Shown: positions 18,722 through 28,216, counted from the stretch's first letter. The stretch: 39,199 nt of DNA from Funiculus sociatus GB2-C1 (GCF_039962115.1 NZ_JAMPKJ010000055.1:1-39199); one strand, 5' to 3'. Translations and numbers: made by a program. Notes: a model not told the origin generated them from the letters alone.

Positions 18722-19216
18722 CTATACTACCTGGCTCAAAAACTTCACCTGTTGGTCAAAGTCAAGGGATTTCAGAGAGTTCAACAATTCTGTACCTTCC
18801 GACGAGAGCTGATAGTCAGTCGGCAAGCTAACCTGTTGTGCAAGCTGATACAAAAAGCCTAAACGGGAGTTAGTATCCAGAGAGCGATACTGACTTAGGG
18901 GGGGAGTACCTACCCCAGGAATCAGCTCCAGCAGTGCCTTGCTAGGATGTGGGTCAAGCACTTCCTCTTCTGCTTGAGTCTTTTGGTCGGAGAAAACATC
19001 GCGCAACAATTGCACCTGCTCATCCGGACGCATTTCCTTAACGTGCTTTAGCATCTCTCCAGCATCTTTTGATGAAGCTATACCAGAAGCGGAAGATGAA
19101 AGCGAGCCGCTTGCTGCGGTGTAAATGGAGGCGAGTGCAGCCAGCTGGTCATCTACAGGTAAGCGCTTAAAGGCTTTTACAGCTTGGTCGAGTGTATCGG
19201 TGTTTGTAAATGTCAT
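18722..19216 (-). CDS. Divergent orange-carotenoid-protein N-domain-like protein
   Basis: A 164-residue all-helical protein resembling the N-terminal carotenoid-binding domain of OCP and the helical carotenoid proteins. Shared features are FKRLPVDDQLAALASIYTA near the N-terminus, RPDEQVQLLRDVF, NSRLGFLYQLAQ (OCP: KLGFWYELG) and the C-terminal LDFDQQVKFLSQVV. The middle is extended and Ser-rich. Several carotenoid-contact aromatic residues of OCP are not obvious, so pigment binding is uncertain. It lies upstream of psaK-like genes. Confidence 0.6.
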   Translation of the reverse strand: MTFTNTDTLDQAVKAFKRLPVDDQLAALASIYTAASGSLSSSASGIASSKDAGEMLKHVKEMRPDEQVQLLRDVFSDQKTQAEEEVLDPHPSKALLELIPGVGTPPLSQYRSLDTNSRLGFLYQLAQQVSLPTDYQLSSEGTELLNSLKSLDFDQQVKFLSQVV

Positions 19217-19461
19217 AGAGACTTCTAAAAAATTGACGACAGCTTCCTACTCTCAGGGGCTTAGCAAATATCTTTACTGCGCCCTGAGTAATTCGAGGTT
19301 ATTTCTGTAAACAAATGTAAACCTTTAATAAAAGGTCAACGCCTATACAAAGGCAGAGGCTTTTGCCAGATATTGATCCAAATAAATCCTTCGGCAGTAT
19401 GAGGCGCAATATTAGGTAAAGCTAAGACTATGATTTGTAGCCACACCCACTCTTGGCAAAA

Positions 19462-19477
19462 AGGTTTTTAAAAACCT
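19462..19477. promoter_or_regulatory. Perfect palindrome AGGTTTTTAAAAACCT
   Basis: A 16-bp perfect palindrome in the 389-base divergent region between the OCP-like gene (minus) and the first psaK-like gene (plus). It could be an operator or a small hairpin. Nothing else is recognisable in that region apart from promoter-like AT-rich DNA. Confidence 0.4.
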
Positions 19478-19605
19478 GTAGTCTCATAGTTTGGGTGACA
19501 CAAAAGTAAGCAAAAAGCCCATTATTTTAACTAAATTATGGGAAACCTTGCTTATTTTTAGTGGGTGAATTGTTTCTAATAATTTGTAAAAGTAGGAGAA
19601 AAGTC

Positions 19606-19887
19606 TTGTTTCACTCAATGTTATTGGCAGCAATACAATCGACCACTCCCGATACTGCATTATGGCACTGGCAAGGAACGCCAATCATAATTGGTTCCTG
19701 TCTCTTGGTTTTATTAATTGCTAGTCGCACTATTCGCTATCCTCAAGCTGGTGCTAAGATGCCTTTGCCTTTCCCGTCTCTTTTCAACAACATCAGTGTG
19801 GGAGGCTTTCTGGCTGCGATGAGCTTCGGTCATATGATTGGAGTCACCGCAGTTATTGTGCTATCCAATATGCAAGTTTTAAAGTAA
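19606..19887 (+). CDS. psaK: PsaK-like photosystem I subunit X, divergent copy
   Basis: A two-helix thylakoid protein of the PsaK family, which sits at the periphery of photosystem I. The family hallmark [21 protein letters not shown] is at the C-terminus. The N-terminal helix is more diverged than in the two copies at 21032 and 21468. A TTG start at 19606 has AGGAG seven bases upstream; the ATG at 19618 is the alternative but is 19 bases from that site. Confidence 0.85.
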   Translation: MFHSMLLAAIQSTTPDTALWHWQGTPIIIGSCLLVLLIASRTIRYPQAGAKMPLPFPSLFNNISVGGFLAAMSFGHMIGVTAVIVLSNMQVLK

Positions 19888-19950
19888 CTACCATCGGCTA
19901 ATCAGGTTGTGGTTTATCGATTTTAAAGAGGCAATTTACTTTCTTTATAG

Positions 19951-19967
19951 GACTAATAATATTAGTC
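19951..19967. repeat. Inverted repeat GACTAAT-AAT-ATTAGTC
   Basis: A perfect 7-bp inverted repeat in the 376-base interval between the first psaK and trpF, near a second short hairpin-forming sequence (about 20055-20082). It is possibly the psaK transcript end. Confidence 0.4.
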
Positions 19968-20100
19968 TCTGGAAGAAAGCAAAATGCCTCTAAATCAAGC
20001 AAAAGCTTGAATTGAGATTGTCAAGCCAATAACCTAAGAGGTTTTAAGATTTTGTAGAGTAGGCAATACCCACCCTACGACTAAACATCAAGACGAGGAA

Positions 20101-20193
20101 ATGTTTATGAGCATCTTTTTTTAGACAACTTTGGCTTTTGTGGCTGTGGGTGCAATTATGCTTCTAATCTCACCTTTGCTTCAGCTTTATTAA
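20101..20193 (+). pseudogene. Interrupted small membrane-protein frame
   Basis: GAGGAA precedes ATG; the frame reads MFMSIFF, TAG, then TTLAFVAVGAIMLLISPLLQ and LY before TAA. The part after the stop is a clean transmembrane helix of the size seen in small photosystem or cytochrome subunits. The single in-frame TAG (20122-20124) suggests a recent loss or a sequencing error. The family is not identified. Confidence 0.3.
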
Positions 20194-20263
20194 TCCGGGC
20201 TGCTTTGCCCAGTCTTAGGGTGACAATGGGGCAGATAAAAGACACGAAGAGATCGTAAAATTG

Positions 20264-20899
20264 CTACTGCCGCTTCCCTTCTAGCTTCTCAAATAGCTGG
20301 GCTACTCTGTCTAAATCTTTGTCTCCGGGCGATCGCTCCACGCCGCTAGATAAATCAATACCGGACGGATACACCTGCGTTAAGGCATCCAACACGTTAT
20401 CGGGTGTTAAGCCACCTGCAAGAAACCAGGGACAGCTAGGCTGGAATTGTTCTAAGGTAGCCCAGTCCAGTGTTTTTCCGGTTCCTCCCAACATTTGGGG
20501 ATGATAGGCATCCAGCAGTAGCGTGTCTGCACACTCTCCATAGGCATCTGCCTGAGTTAAATCTTCTGTCGTTTTTATTCTCAACGCTTTGATGATTTCC
20601 ACGTTAGGTAGAGATTGACGCAGCTTGTGGCAAAATTCCGTTGTTTCTATTCCATGTAACTGTACACCTGTCAAGGCTGCAACGGCGACAGTTTCGCAGA
20701 TTTCCTCTTGTGTAGCGTTGGCAAAGACACCAATCCGGTCAACGTCGGGAGGCAGTTTTTTCCCGACTGCTCGGATTTGCATGGCACTGACGTAGCGCGG
20801 GGATGCCTGTACGCAGATAAATCCCAGAGCGGTTGCTCCCAGATGCGCGATCGCTTGCCCTTGCTCAGGTTTCGTAATCCCACAAATTTTAATTCGCAT
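20264..20899 (-). CDS. trpF: Phosphoribosylanthranilate isomerase
   Basis: A 211-residue TIM-barrel enzyme of tryptophan synthesis (PRA to CdRP). Signature [14 protein letters not shown] with the catalytic Cys7; catalytic Asp in LLLDAYHP; phosphate-binding loops [11 protein letters not shown] and GIDLSSGVE. It is a single gene here, as usual in cyanobacteria where trp genes are scattered. Confidence 0.97.
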   Translation of the reverse strand: MRIKICGITKPEQGQAIAHLGATALGFICVQASPRYVSAMQIRAVGKKLPPDVDRIGVFANATQEEICETVAVAALTGVQLHGIETTEFCHKLRQSLPNVEIIKALRIKTTEDLTQADAYGECADTLLLDAYHPQMLGGTGKTLDWATLEQFQPSCPWFLAGGLTPDNVLDALTQVYPSGIDLSSGVERSPGDKDLDRVAQLFEKLEGKRQ

Positions 20900-21031
20900 T
20901 GAAATTGTTCTGATTTGTATTAAAAATTAATATAACTGTTAACTCTTAAAACAAATTCTGGCTTAGTGCAAAGAGATTTTTATAATCTTTTTTGTTACTA
21001 GATTTTAATAAAAGCAGGAGACAGTAATTTG

Positions 21032-21301
21032 ATGACAATACTAGCTGCCCTCCAGTCTACCGTTCCCGCGACACCATCATGGACTCCCACAATAGGGCTG
21101 GTGATGATTTTATGCAACTTACTTGCTATTGTCATCGGTCGCTTTGCCATCCAGAAACCCGGTGTGGGGCCTGACTTGCCCTTTGAAAAACCTGCTCTGT
21201 TCCGGAATTTCAGTATTCCTGAATTGCTGGCAACCATGAGCTTTGGTCACATAATTGGCGCAGGTGTCATTCTGGGACTGACTAACGCCGGAGCGCTATA
21301 A
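21032..21301 (+). CDS. psaK: Photosystem I subunit X (PsaK)
   Basis: An 89-residue PsaK with two transmembrane helices and the hallmark ELLATMSFGHIIGAGVILGL near the C-terminus. ATG 21032 has AGGAG 11 bases upstream; the preceding TTG is also in frame. It lies 166 bases before another psaK copy, a tandem pair. PsaK binds chlorophyll at the edge of photosystem I and affects antenna and state-transition coupling. Confidence 0.93.
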   Translation: MTILAALQSTVPATPSWTPTIGLVMILCNLLAIVIGRFAIQKPGVGPDLPFEKPALFRNFSIPELLATMSFGHIIGAGVILGLTNAGAL

Positions 21302-21467
21302 AATAAGGCAACAGGCAAAAGCGTCCAAAATTCTGGTGCGAGGATGAGCGCGATCACGCGATCGCCTTCCCCGGATCTTGAAGCAAAACAGGCAAAAGGC
21401 AAAAATAATTCTTCACTTTTTCCTTTTCAGCCCCTATCCCCTATTAACAATTCAGGAGAAAACAAAA

Positions 21468-21749
21468 ATGGTTGACTTAAGTAGTTTACTTGCCGCAGTG
21501 CAGCCCACTGTTCCCCCAACTCCAAGCGGCACTATGGCCGGGTTCATTATCATGGGTATTTTCAATCTTCTTGGCTTGTTCGTCGCCGCCAATGCAGTCC
21601 AAAAGAAGGGAGTCGGCCCCAAATTGCCTTTGCAGCTTCCTGGTTTTGGTAAAAACTTTAGCGTTGCTCAATTTCTTGCAGGGATGAGCTTTGGTCATGT
21701 GCTGGGGACTGGTGCGATTTTAGGGCTGACCAACATTGGTGTCCTTTAG
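21468..21749 (+). CDS. psaK: Photosystem I subunit X (PsaK), second tandem copy
   Basis: A 93-residue PsaK starting MVDLSSLLAAVQPTVPPTPS, AGGAG 9 bases upstream. Two transmembrane helices and the FLAGMSFGHVLGTGAILGL motif. The frame is open upstream to 21378, but that part is not like PsaK. Together with the copies at 19606 and 21032, three paralogues lie within 2.2 kb. Confidence 0.93.
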   Translation: MVDLSSLLAAVQPTVPPTPSGTMAGFIIMGIFNLLGLFVAANAVQKKGVGPKLPLQLPGFGKNFSVAQFLAGMSFGHVLGTGAILGLTNIGVL

Positions 21750-21905
21750 CACTCTGATTTAACTGCGAGCGAAACGAACAAGTTACTAAGGTGGGTATTG
21801 CTCACCTTGGTGATTATGGCGCTCTATCGATTCATCCCACAGCTAGAAGCAACGGGATGAATCGTTTGTTATTTGTAATAGCAGGAATCAAAGAGGAAAA
21901 TTTCG

Positions 21906-23111
21906 ATGCAAGCAAGTTGGCGTATTGGCTCGATATTCGGAATTCCGCTGTTTATAGATTATTCGTGGTTTTTTATTTTAGCTTTGATAACTCTTGCCAA
22001 TGCCCTAGATTTCTCAACAGTTTTAGGCCCAGTTCTCGGCGGAGGCGCTGGATTATTAATGGCTTTATTGCTGTTTGGTTCCGTCTTGCTACACGAACTG
22101 GGTCACAGTTTGGTAGCGCGAAAGCAAGGCATTCAAGTTAACTCAATTACTTTATTTCTATTTGGTGGAATTGCTTCTATCGAGCAGGAATCAAAAACTC
22201 CAGGCGAAGCCTTTCAAGTGGCGATCGCAGGGCCTGCTGTTAGTTTTGTTCTCTGGTCGTTATTTTACCTCGTGGCTCACACTCTCCCAGTAACGGGTAT
22301 AGTGCAGGTTATGACATTAAACCTGGCAAAAATAAACCTTATCTTAGCATTATTTAACTTAATCCCCGGACTGCCTTTAGATGGCGGACAAGTTGTGAAA
22401 GCTGCGGTATGGAAAGCCACCGGAAACCGCTTTCAAGGCGTGCGTTGGGCAGCTAAATTTGGTTTAATTTTAGGATGGGGCGCGATCGCATTGGGGATGG
22501 CAATTATTGCTTTCAATGATCAGTGGTTCAATGGCTTCTGGATTGGCTTACTCGGCTGGTTTGGCATCCGCAACGCTACGTCCTACGAGCGGATGTCTAC
22601 CTTACAGGAAACCTTGCTACAGATAATAGCAGCAGATGCTATGCAACAGGAATTCCGAGTTGTGGATGCTAACATGACCTTGCGTCAGTTTGCTGACGGA
22701 TACATTTTGGAAGCTTCCCACTTCCCCGTTTACTTTGCAGCTTCCGAAGGTCGCTATCGCGGTTTAGTTTCAGTTGACGATTTGCACTTCATTGAACGCA
22801 GTCGTTGGGAAACCGAAACCCTACAGAGTATCGTGCATCCGCTGACAGAAATTGCCACAGTTGAAGAAAAGACACCCATAGCGGAAGTGATTAACTTTAT
22901 GGAAGCCAAACAGTTAAATCGAATTACCGTACTTTCACCCGCAGGCGCAGTTGCTGGCGTTATTGACAGAGGTGATATTGTGCGTGCTGTAGCCGCCAAA
23001 CTAAATCTGGCAATTTCCGATGCAGACATCAAGCGCGTCAAAGCAGAAGCTAGCTATCCGCAGAGTTTACAATTGAATGCGATCGCTAAAGCAGCAACCC
23101 TCCAAGACTAA
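21906..23111 (+). CDS. Site-2 protease family zinc metalloprotease with CBS domains
   Basis: A 401-residue intramembrane M50-family protease. The HELGH zinc motif is at residues 63-67 in a membrane helix, and the third ligand region NLIPGLPLDGG is at about 147-157. Four to six membrane segments precede a C-terminal half (about 235-390) with two CBS-like repeats, which probably sense nucleotides. Such enzymes cut membrane-bound regulators or process small membrane proteins; the substrate is unknown. Confidence 0.9.
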   Translation: MQASWRIGSIFGIPLFIDYSWFFILALITLANALDFSTVLGPVLGGGAGLLMALLLFGSVLLHELGHSLVARKQGIQVNSITLFLFGGIASIEQESKTPGEAFQVAIAGPAVSFVLWSLFYLVAHTLPVTGIVQVMTLNLAKINLILALFNLIPGLPLDGGQVVKAAVWKATGNRFQGVRWAAKFGLILGWGAIALGMAIIAFNDQWFNGFWIGLLGWFGIRNATSYERMSTLQETLLQIIAADAMQQEFRVVDANMTLRQFADGYILEASHFPVYFAASEGRYRGLVSVDDLHFIERSRWETETLQSIVHPLTEIATVEEKTPIAEVINFMEAKQLNRITVLSPAGAVAGVIDRGDIVRAVAAKLNLAISDADIKRVKAEASYPQSLQLNAIAKAATLQD

Positions 23112-23365
23112 CACCATTAACTTCAAGTTACGGCTGAATAACTATCTTTCCCGACTTGTTGATATAACTCAGCTTCCGCTCAAACGTCACCAACACGAAG
23201 CAGTAACTACCTTAGCAATTTTGTCAATGTAGCCAATCTTGTTTGGTTAATATCTTAGAAAAGGTTGAATAATAAGAACCTAACATCCTAACTCTAAACA
23301 TTAGCTTTAGATAATTTCCTGCTGATGTATAATCATTAATGAATCATATAAATTTTTGCCAATAA

Positions 23366-23566
23366 TTAATGTGTTGCCGCTTTTTGTAAATCCTCAATCG
23401 TTCCTTTATAATCTCCTAGTCCAGCCTTTCCCATTCCCGGTTTATAGAAGTATTCAGCACTCATGTGATTAATAGGTGTTTGTAGTGGTTCATAGATAAT
23501 TAAAGGTAGTCCAGCCAACACAGTAGCTATTCCCAGAATTACATTTGTGCGGCGTAGGAAATTCAT
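23366..23566 (-). CDS. Small membrane-anchored protein with a partial TPR-like end
   Basis: A 66-residue protein with one N-terminal transmembrane or signal segment (RTNVILGIATVLAGLPLIIY) and a tail, KAGLGDYKGTIEDLQKAATH, that resembles one helix pair of a tetratricopeptide repeat. Its ATG lies 4 bases after the stop of the upstream minus-strand lipoate-ligase-like gene, so the two are probably translationally coupled. It may be a truncated TPR protein. The interval 23112-23365 holds nothing recognisable. Confidence 0.5.
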   Translation of the reverse strand: MNFLRRTNVILGIATVLAGLPLIIYEPLQTPINHMSAEYFYKPGMGKAGLGDYKGTIEDLQKAATH

Positions 23567-23570
23567 AACT

Positions 23571-24326
23571 TTACTTTTTTTCTATAACATCTGTACTGGA
23601 GTGCGCTAAAATTTCTTGCCACTCTGCATCAGATAAAGGCTGCATCACCATCTCAATCCCGAAACAATTACCTGCTGCTACAGTTAGGGCATCCACAACA
23701 GTTTGAATCAGCGTATCTCCCTGCTGAGAAAAGGGTAACTTTATCGGTGTCATAACTTCGCCAAACACCTGCTTAAACAACTCAGCATCTGGGGACAAAC
23801 GCATCGAACCGTGCTGTAAGATAGCATTCCCTCGCCGCAGTTGAGCGCTACCGGTCAACTTATAACCATCAACAGTAACTAAATCAGCACCAGTGGCGGT
23901 GCCAAAACAATTGGGATTGTGAATGTAGCCACGCCCAGATGTACCGTAGTGTAAGTCTAAGCCAAGCGATCGCCATCCTTGAATCAAAAACTCACAAATT
24001 GCCTCATACGCCTTCAGGCGACTCCCAGCCAATCCTGAAGTAACAACCATATAGGTGAGATCGCCTTGGTGCAACACAGCGCGTCCGCCAGTCGGACGAC
24101 GCACCAAATCCAACACACCAGCTGCATTTAGCTGCTGCCAAGATGCAGGCCATCGAAGTTGATGATACCCCAGCGAGATTGCCGCTGGAGACCAAGTATA
24201 AAAGCGCAAAGCTGGCGGATGCCGTCCCAGCTGGTGTTGCTCGAATAACCATCGGTCGATAGCCATCTGGACGCAACCTGACGCTTGCAGCAAGGGAATC
24301 AAACGCCAATAGTTGTCATTAGTCAT
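23571..24326 (-). CDS. Lipoate-protein ligase A family protein
   Basis: A 251-residue BPL/LplA-fold enzyme. The lipoate/AMP loop RRPTGGRAVLHQGDLTY (about residues 76-92) and the catalytic lysine in GYKLTGSAQLRRG are present. The family transfers lipoate or octanoate to the lysine of 2-oxoacid dehydrogenase E2 subunits or the glycine cleavage H protein. It lacks the C-terminal LplA accessory domain, as is common in cyanobacterial copies, so it could be an octanoyl- or amido-transferase. Confidence 0.85.
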   Translation of the reverse strand: MTNDNYWRLIPLLQASGCVQMAIDRWLFEQHQLGRHPPALRFYTWSPAAISLGYHQLRWPASWQQLNAAGVLDLVRRPTGGRAVLHQGDLTYMVVTSGLAGSRLKAYEAICEFLIQGWRSLGLDLHYGTSGRGYIHNPNCFGTATGADLVTVDGYKLTGSAQLRRGNAILQHGSMRLSPDAELFKQVFGEVMTPIKLPFSQQGDTLIQTVVDALTVAAGNCFGIEMVMQPLSDAEWQEILAHSSTDVIEKK

Positions 24327-24433
24327 TAGTCAGTTGTCCATTGAAGTATTCGTAGTAGCTAATTGCCATCTTGTTTTTGAGATTACCAATTAGCTACTAG
24401 CTTTTGACTAATGACCACTGACTAATGACTAAC
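24314..24433. repeat. Imperfect inverted repeat of the (TCATTAGTCA) type
   Basis: TCATTAGTCATTAGTCAG at the left and CTGACTAATGACTAA at the right face each other across about 70 bases. Similar runs end the ntcB gene (near 1222). They are short dispersed repeats common in these genomes, and their arms could pair in the mRNA of the flanking minus-strand genes. Confidence 0.5.
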
Positions 24434-24929
24434 TACCATATTCAGCCTGTAAAGGTTCGTCGTTGTTATCTGCAATAGTCGCCACAATGGTAATAGCGCG
24501 GGAAATTTCTCCCGGAGAAAGCTCTGCCACAGTGCGAGATGAAAGCACAACAACTTGGTTGTCTACAATACCGAAATGCGATTCAAACGTTTCAGACCAG
24601 TTCATTTCCAGTAGTTTCCGCATCAACTGCGCTTCGTTCTTGGCAGGTAGCTTCAGTACATTAGACCAAACTGTAAACGTATCATCATCGGTAATGCCAG
24701 TGAGTTGCACAAACACTTCGACAGTACCGTACTTAAACTTCCAGAGGTATTTATTGTCCTCGCCTTGACTCACCATCGCGGTGTCGTCCTGATCCAAGCT
24801 GGAGATGACAGTTTGAATCACATCTACATAATTCACTGCCGTTGCATCCTCGATCTGCTCGTTGGTAATCAGATCCTCTGTTGAAAGTCCTTGAGTGGAA
24901 ATTTCGGTAGCAGGCTGTTTGGTGGTCAT
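24429..24929 (-). CDS. YbjN domain protein
   Basis: A 166-residue protein of the YbjN superfamily (type III secretion chaperone-like fold). Key parts are DVIQTVISSLDQDD, the beta-strand section YLWKFKYGTVEVFVQLTG, and the C-terminal helices SPGEISRAITIVATIADN. Such proteins are thought to assist or regulate partner proteins; no partner is evident. It is the typical cyanobacterial length. Confidence 0.75.
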   Translation of the reverse strand: MTTKQPATEISTQGLSTEDLITNEQIEDATAVNYVDVIQTVISSLDQDDTAMVSQGEDNKYLWKFKYGTVEVFVQLTGITDDDTFTVWSNVLKLPAKNEAQLMRKLLEMNWSETFESHFGIVDNQVVVLSSRTVAELSPGEISRAITIVATIADNNDEPLQAEYGS

Positions 24930-25074
24930 AAAACCTTCTGCTTATGAGTTTTGCGGTTTGCTTAGACCAACTCTATCGTCTAGAGGGACGCTTTGAGGAC
25001 ACCCCAATAGATTAGTTTTTTTTAAGTTTCTGAAATTTGAATCGGCGAGCCTCTTACCTCCCCTCCCCATAACT

Positions 25075-25099
25075 CGTTCCCAGGATGAGCCTGGGAACG
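25075..25099. repeat. Hairpin CGTTCCCAGG-ATGAG-CCTGGGAACG
   Basis: A perfect 10-bp stem with a 5-base loop just downstream of the methyltransferase gene (minus strand). It belongs to the same dispersed palindrome family as 15335-15355. Confidence 0.7.
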
Positions 25100-25153
25100 C
25101 TAGAGAAGGAAGCGATCGCGTCCCCAGGAGACAACCATAGTGCGAGACTATCG

Positions 25154-26251
25154 TTATACCAGTGGCTTTCTCGCGATCAAATACTTGCTCATAAAGTGAA
25201 CCTCAGTGGTAATATCCGTGAACCCAGCCTTATCCAACCGTTCCACCAAATCATCAGTGATGTAGTGCTTGTAATACGGCTCGTGGAACATTTCGTGAAA
25301 ATTTTCCATCAGTGGCTTCAATTCCGGAGAATCGCTCATCTGAATCGAGTCGCAAATAATAAACACTCCTCCCGGTTGCGTTACCCGGAACGATTCCTCA
25401 ATCACCCCCTGACGCGCCGCCGCTGGCAACTCGTGGAACAAGAAAACAGACGTTGTCGCATGGAAATAGTTATCCACATAAGGTAACTCTTCCCCATTCG
25501 CCTGTAACAGTTGCGGCAATTCCCCTTGATTTTCCGTCAAGAGTTGATTTGCCTTACGCAAGTAAGCAGGCGACAAATCTACACCAAACAAGGATGCCTT
25601 CGGCAGAGCATCACGAATTAACTTCAAAGTGCGACCCGTTCCGCAAGCCACATCAAGGATGCGAATTTGTTGTGGTGGAGTCGAATCAAAAGCTTTCAGT
25701 GCTTGCTTCAATGGAGCGAGAATGCGCCTCCGCATCGGATCTGCGGTGCCACCAAACAAAATTTCCACCTGCAAATCATACAGATTTGCTGACCAATCGC
25801 TCAAGTAGCCATCAGTTTGATGATGGAAGTTTTGCAGATAGTAGCTAGGATAACCATCCATCGCAATGTCTGGCGAAAACTCTTGATAACGCTTCTGATT
25901 TGCCCGCTGCCAGATTTGCAGCGTATCCAGGCACAGCACCGGATAGTAGCGGAAAAAATCTGACCAAGGATTATCAAACAGCACACTTTGCGGATATACG
26001 CCCCGTTCGGCATCCTGCCAGTCTGCTTCGATAATCTGATTCATCCGTTGTTGAAGTTTGGGTATAACTTCTGGCGGAATAGGTTTACTCTTTGTCTCAA
26101 CAGGAGGAGAGATTAAGTTCAGCAGCTGTGTAGTTAAGACTTTGTGAGCTAGACCAAAGTAATTTTTTCCCTGCTGAAAAGTTTGATAGGTCAGCTTGGC
26201 GAGATTGTCAGGAATGGGAATTAATTGGTCAATTTTGGAGGTGGACTGCAT
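25154..26251 (-). CDS. Class I SAM-dependent methyltransferase
   Basis: A 365-residue enzyme with an N-terminal helical extension (about 1-195) and a Rossmann methyltransferase domain. Motif I is ILDVACGTGRTLKLI, motif II FGVDLSPAYLRKA, and FLFHELP is at the motif IV position. The sequence resembles UbiE/quinone or lipid methyltransferases, but the acceptor cannot be told. It is a single transcription unit. Confidence 0.85.
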   Translation of the reverse strand: MQSTSKIDQLIPIPDNLAKLTYQTFQQGKNYFGLAHKVLTTQLLNLISPPVETKSKPIPPEVIPKLQQRMNQIIEADWQDAERGVYPQSVLFDNPWSDFFRYYPVLCLDTLQIWQRANQKRYQEFSPDIAMDGYPSYYLQNFHHQTDGYLSDWSANLYDLQVEILFGGTADPMRRRILAPLKQALKAFDSTPPQQIRILDVACGTGRTLKLIRDALPKASLFGVDLSPAYLRKANQLLTENQGELPQLLQANGEELPYVDNYFHATTSVFLFHELPAAARQGVIEESFRVTQPGGVFIICDSIQMSDSPELKPLMENFHEMFHEPYYKHYITDDLVERLDKAGFTDITTEVHFMSKYLIARKPLV

Positions 26252-26387
26252 AGCGATTGAAGATTTGCGCTTTCTAACTTGGGATGAGTATAAAACGATG
26301 AGGACTTTTATTTAGTTTTGTAAAGATACATTTTTTATCGTAGCTCAGTTTTTTCAGTTTCCATCTGTCGTTGGTGAGACAGCAAAA

Positions 26388-26417
26388 AAAAGCGCCACTC
26401 TGACGGGTGGCGCTTTA
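26388..26417 (-). terminator. Intrinsic terminator of glnA
   Basis: On the minus strand, AAAGCGCCAC, an 8-base loop and GTGGCGCTTT form a perfect 10-bp stem followed by a run of T. It lies about 50 bases beyond the glnA stop codon, with a degenerate CGTTCCCGG palindrome in between. Confidence 0.9.
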
Positions 26418-26467
26418 GATTTGGTTTTCTCGTTCCCGGTCGGAGACTGGAAACGAGAACGAGAAAA

Positions 26468-27889
26468 TTAGCAATCGTAGTAGAGGGCGAATTCGTAGGG
26501 ATGAGGACGCAACCGCATTGGGTTAACTTCGTTATCCAGCTTGTAAGAAATCCAGGTATTGATGAAGTCTTCTGTGAACACACCCGGTTCAGTTAAGAAA
26601 GCGTGATCGTGTTCTAGCGCTTCGAGTGCTGCATCCAGAGAACCTGGGGTAGAAGGAATTTTGCTCAACTCTTCGGGGCTGAGGTCGTAGATATCAACAT
26701 CCAGGGAAGGGCCGGGGTCAATTTGGTTCTTGATACCATCTAGACCAGCACAGAGCATAGCAGCAAAAGCCAAATAGGGATTGCTGGTGGCATCCGGACA
26801 ACGGAACTCTAAGCGCTTCGCCTTGGGATTGGTGCCAGACAGAGGAATCCGGATGGAGGCGGAACGGTTGCCTTGCGAGTAAGCCAAGTTTACAGGTGCT
26901 TCAAAGCCGGGGACTAGGCGCTTGTAAGAATTGGTTGTGGGATTAGTCAACGCCAACAGTGCGGGTGCGTGCTTGAGCAAGCCACCGATGTAATGCAGCG
27001 CCATTTGACTCAAACCAGCGTACTTATCGCCTGCAAACAGAGGTTGCCCATCTTTCCAGATAGACTGGTGGGTGTGCATCCCGGAACCGTTATCGTTAAA
27101 TACTGGCTTCGGCATGAAGGTGACGGTTTTGCCATATTTCCTGGCAACGTTCTTGATCACATATTTATACGTCATCAAAGAGTCAGCTGCCTTAATCAAA
27201 GTTTCAAAGCGGAAACCGAGTTCGCACTGACCGCCCGAAGCAACCTCATGGTGATGCTTTTCAATTGGCACGCCGCACTTTGCCATTGTCAGCAGCATTT
27301 CCGTCCGCATATCTTGGGAGGTATCGGTTGGGGCAACGGGGAAGTAACCTTCTTTGTAGCGAGGCTTGTAACCGAGGTTGCCACCTTCTTCTTTTTTACC
27401 AGAATTCCAACGACCTTCGATGGAATCTATGTGGTAATAGCCTTCATGCTGGTTTTGGTCAAAGCGAACATCATCAAAAATGAAAAACTCAGCTTCTGGG
27501 CCGATGAAGACAGTATCGCCAATTCCGGTAGAAATTAAGTAATCTACTGCTTTCTGGGCAATCGTGCGGGGGTCGCGGCTGTATGGTTCGCCTGTCCGGG
27601 GTTCGACAATGCTACAGACTACGCTCAAAGTCGGCTCTGCCATGAATGGGTCGATCCAGGCAGTTGTGGGATCAAGCACCATTGCCATGTCTGATTCGTT
27701 GATGGCTTTCCAACCTCGAATACTTGAGCCATCGAAAGGTACGCCTTCGGTGAAGCTGCTTTCATCGATTTGGTTTTGGTACACCGACAAATGCTGCCAG
27801 ATACCCGGCATATCGATGAACTTTAGGTCAATGATCTGGATGTTTTTTTCTTTAACGTAATTCAGGAACTCTTGCGGGTTCTGGAACAT
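26468..27889 (-). CDS. glnA: Glutamine synthetase type I
   Basis: A 473-residue GSI-beta subunit that joins ammonium and glutamate to make glutamine; works as a dodecamer. Visible signatures include [14 protein letters not shown], the beta-Grasp [12 protein letters not shown], the metal-binding [21 protein letters not shown], the ATP-site GSGMHTHQS and [20 protein letters not shown]. The adenylylation region Y is in a cyanobacterial context, where control is by NtcA and inactivating factors. AAGGAG lies 8 bases before the ATG. Confidence 0.98.
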   Translation of the reverse strand: MFQNPQEFLNYVKEKNIQIIDLKFIDMPGIWQHLSVYQNQIDESSFTEGVPFDGSSIRGWKAINESDMAMVLDPTTAWIDPFMAEPTLSVVCSIVEPRTGEPYSRDPRTIAQKAVDYLISTGIGDTVFIGPEAEFFIFDDVRFDQNQHEGYYHIDSIEGRWNSGKKEEGGNLGYKPRYKEGYFPVAPTDTSQDMRTEMLLTMAKCGVPIEKHHHEVASGGQCELGFRFETLIKAADSLMTYKYVIKNVARKYGKTVTFMPKPVFNDNGSGMHTHQSIWKDGQPLFAGDKYAGLSQMALHYIGGLLKHAPALLALTNPTTNSYKRLVPGFEAPVNLAYSQGNRSASIRIPLSGTNPKAKRLEFRCPDATSNPYLAFAAMLCAGLDGIKNQIDPGPSLDVDIYDLSPEELSKIPSTPGSLDAALEALEHDHAFLTEPGVFTEDFINTWISYKLDNEVNPMRLRPHPYEFALYYDC

Positions 27890-28042
27890 TTAGCGGACTC
27901 CTTAATTTCTATGCTGGCTCAAATCTGGAAAGCCAAAAAAAACGGTCTAACGATCATCAGGGGTGGTGGATCGCCAAGTCAAGGGGAAACTTGGAGCGAG
28001 GGCAACCAATTTTCAGACAGAAGGCAATGCTTGTACTGAAAC

Positions 28043-28084
28043 ATCCTAAAGATAGGTTTCGGGATGTTTTGTATCGTACTATAC
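28043..28084 (-). promoter_or_regulatory. NtcA-activated promoter of glnA
   Basis: On the minus strand GTA-N8-TAC (28084-28071) is followed after 22 bases by TAGGAT (28048-28043), matching TAN3T. This is the classical class II NtcA promoter. The start should lie near 28036, giving a leader of about 147 bases. I looked for the glutamine-riboswitch (glnA motif) consensus in the leader and did not see it. Confidence 0.85.
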
Positions 28085-28216
28085 AAATTTACGAGTCCTG
28101 ATTTGCAACTAATTTGAAAAAAGTTAAAAATTGTAGCAAAATTTACAAATATATCTTATGTGCATCATAATTATAATTAATCAGTATCAAAAGCTACTTT
28201 TTAGGCGGGGGGAAGC

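Noticed and set aside
25085-26013. Long antisense frames opposite the methyltransferase and glnA
   Set aside because: They are shadows of strongly conserved genes on the other strand.
27890-28036. Possible glutamine riboswitch in the glnA leader
   Set aside because: The conserved glnA-motif core sequences were not found.
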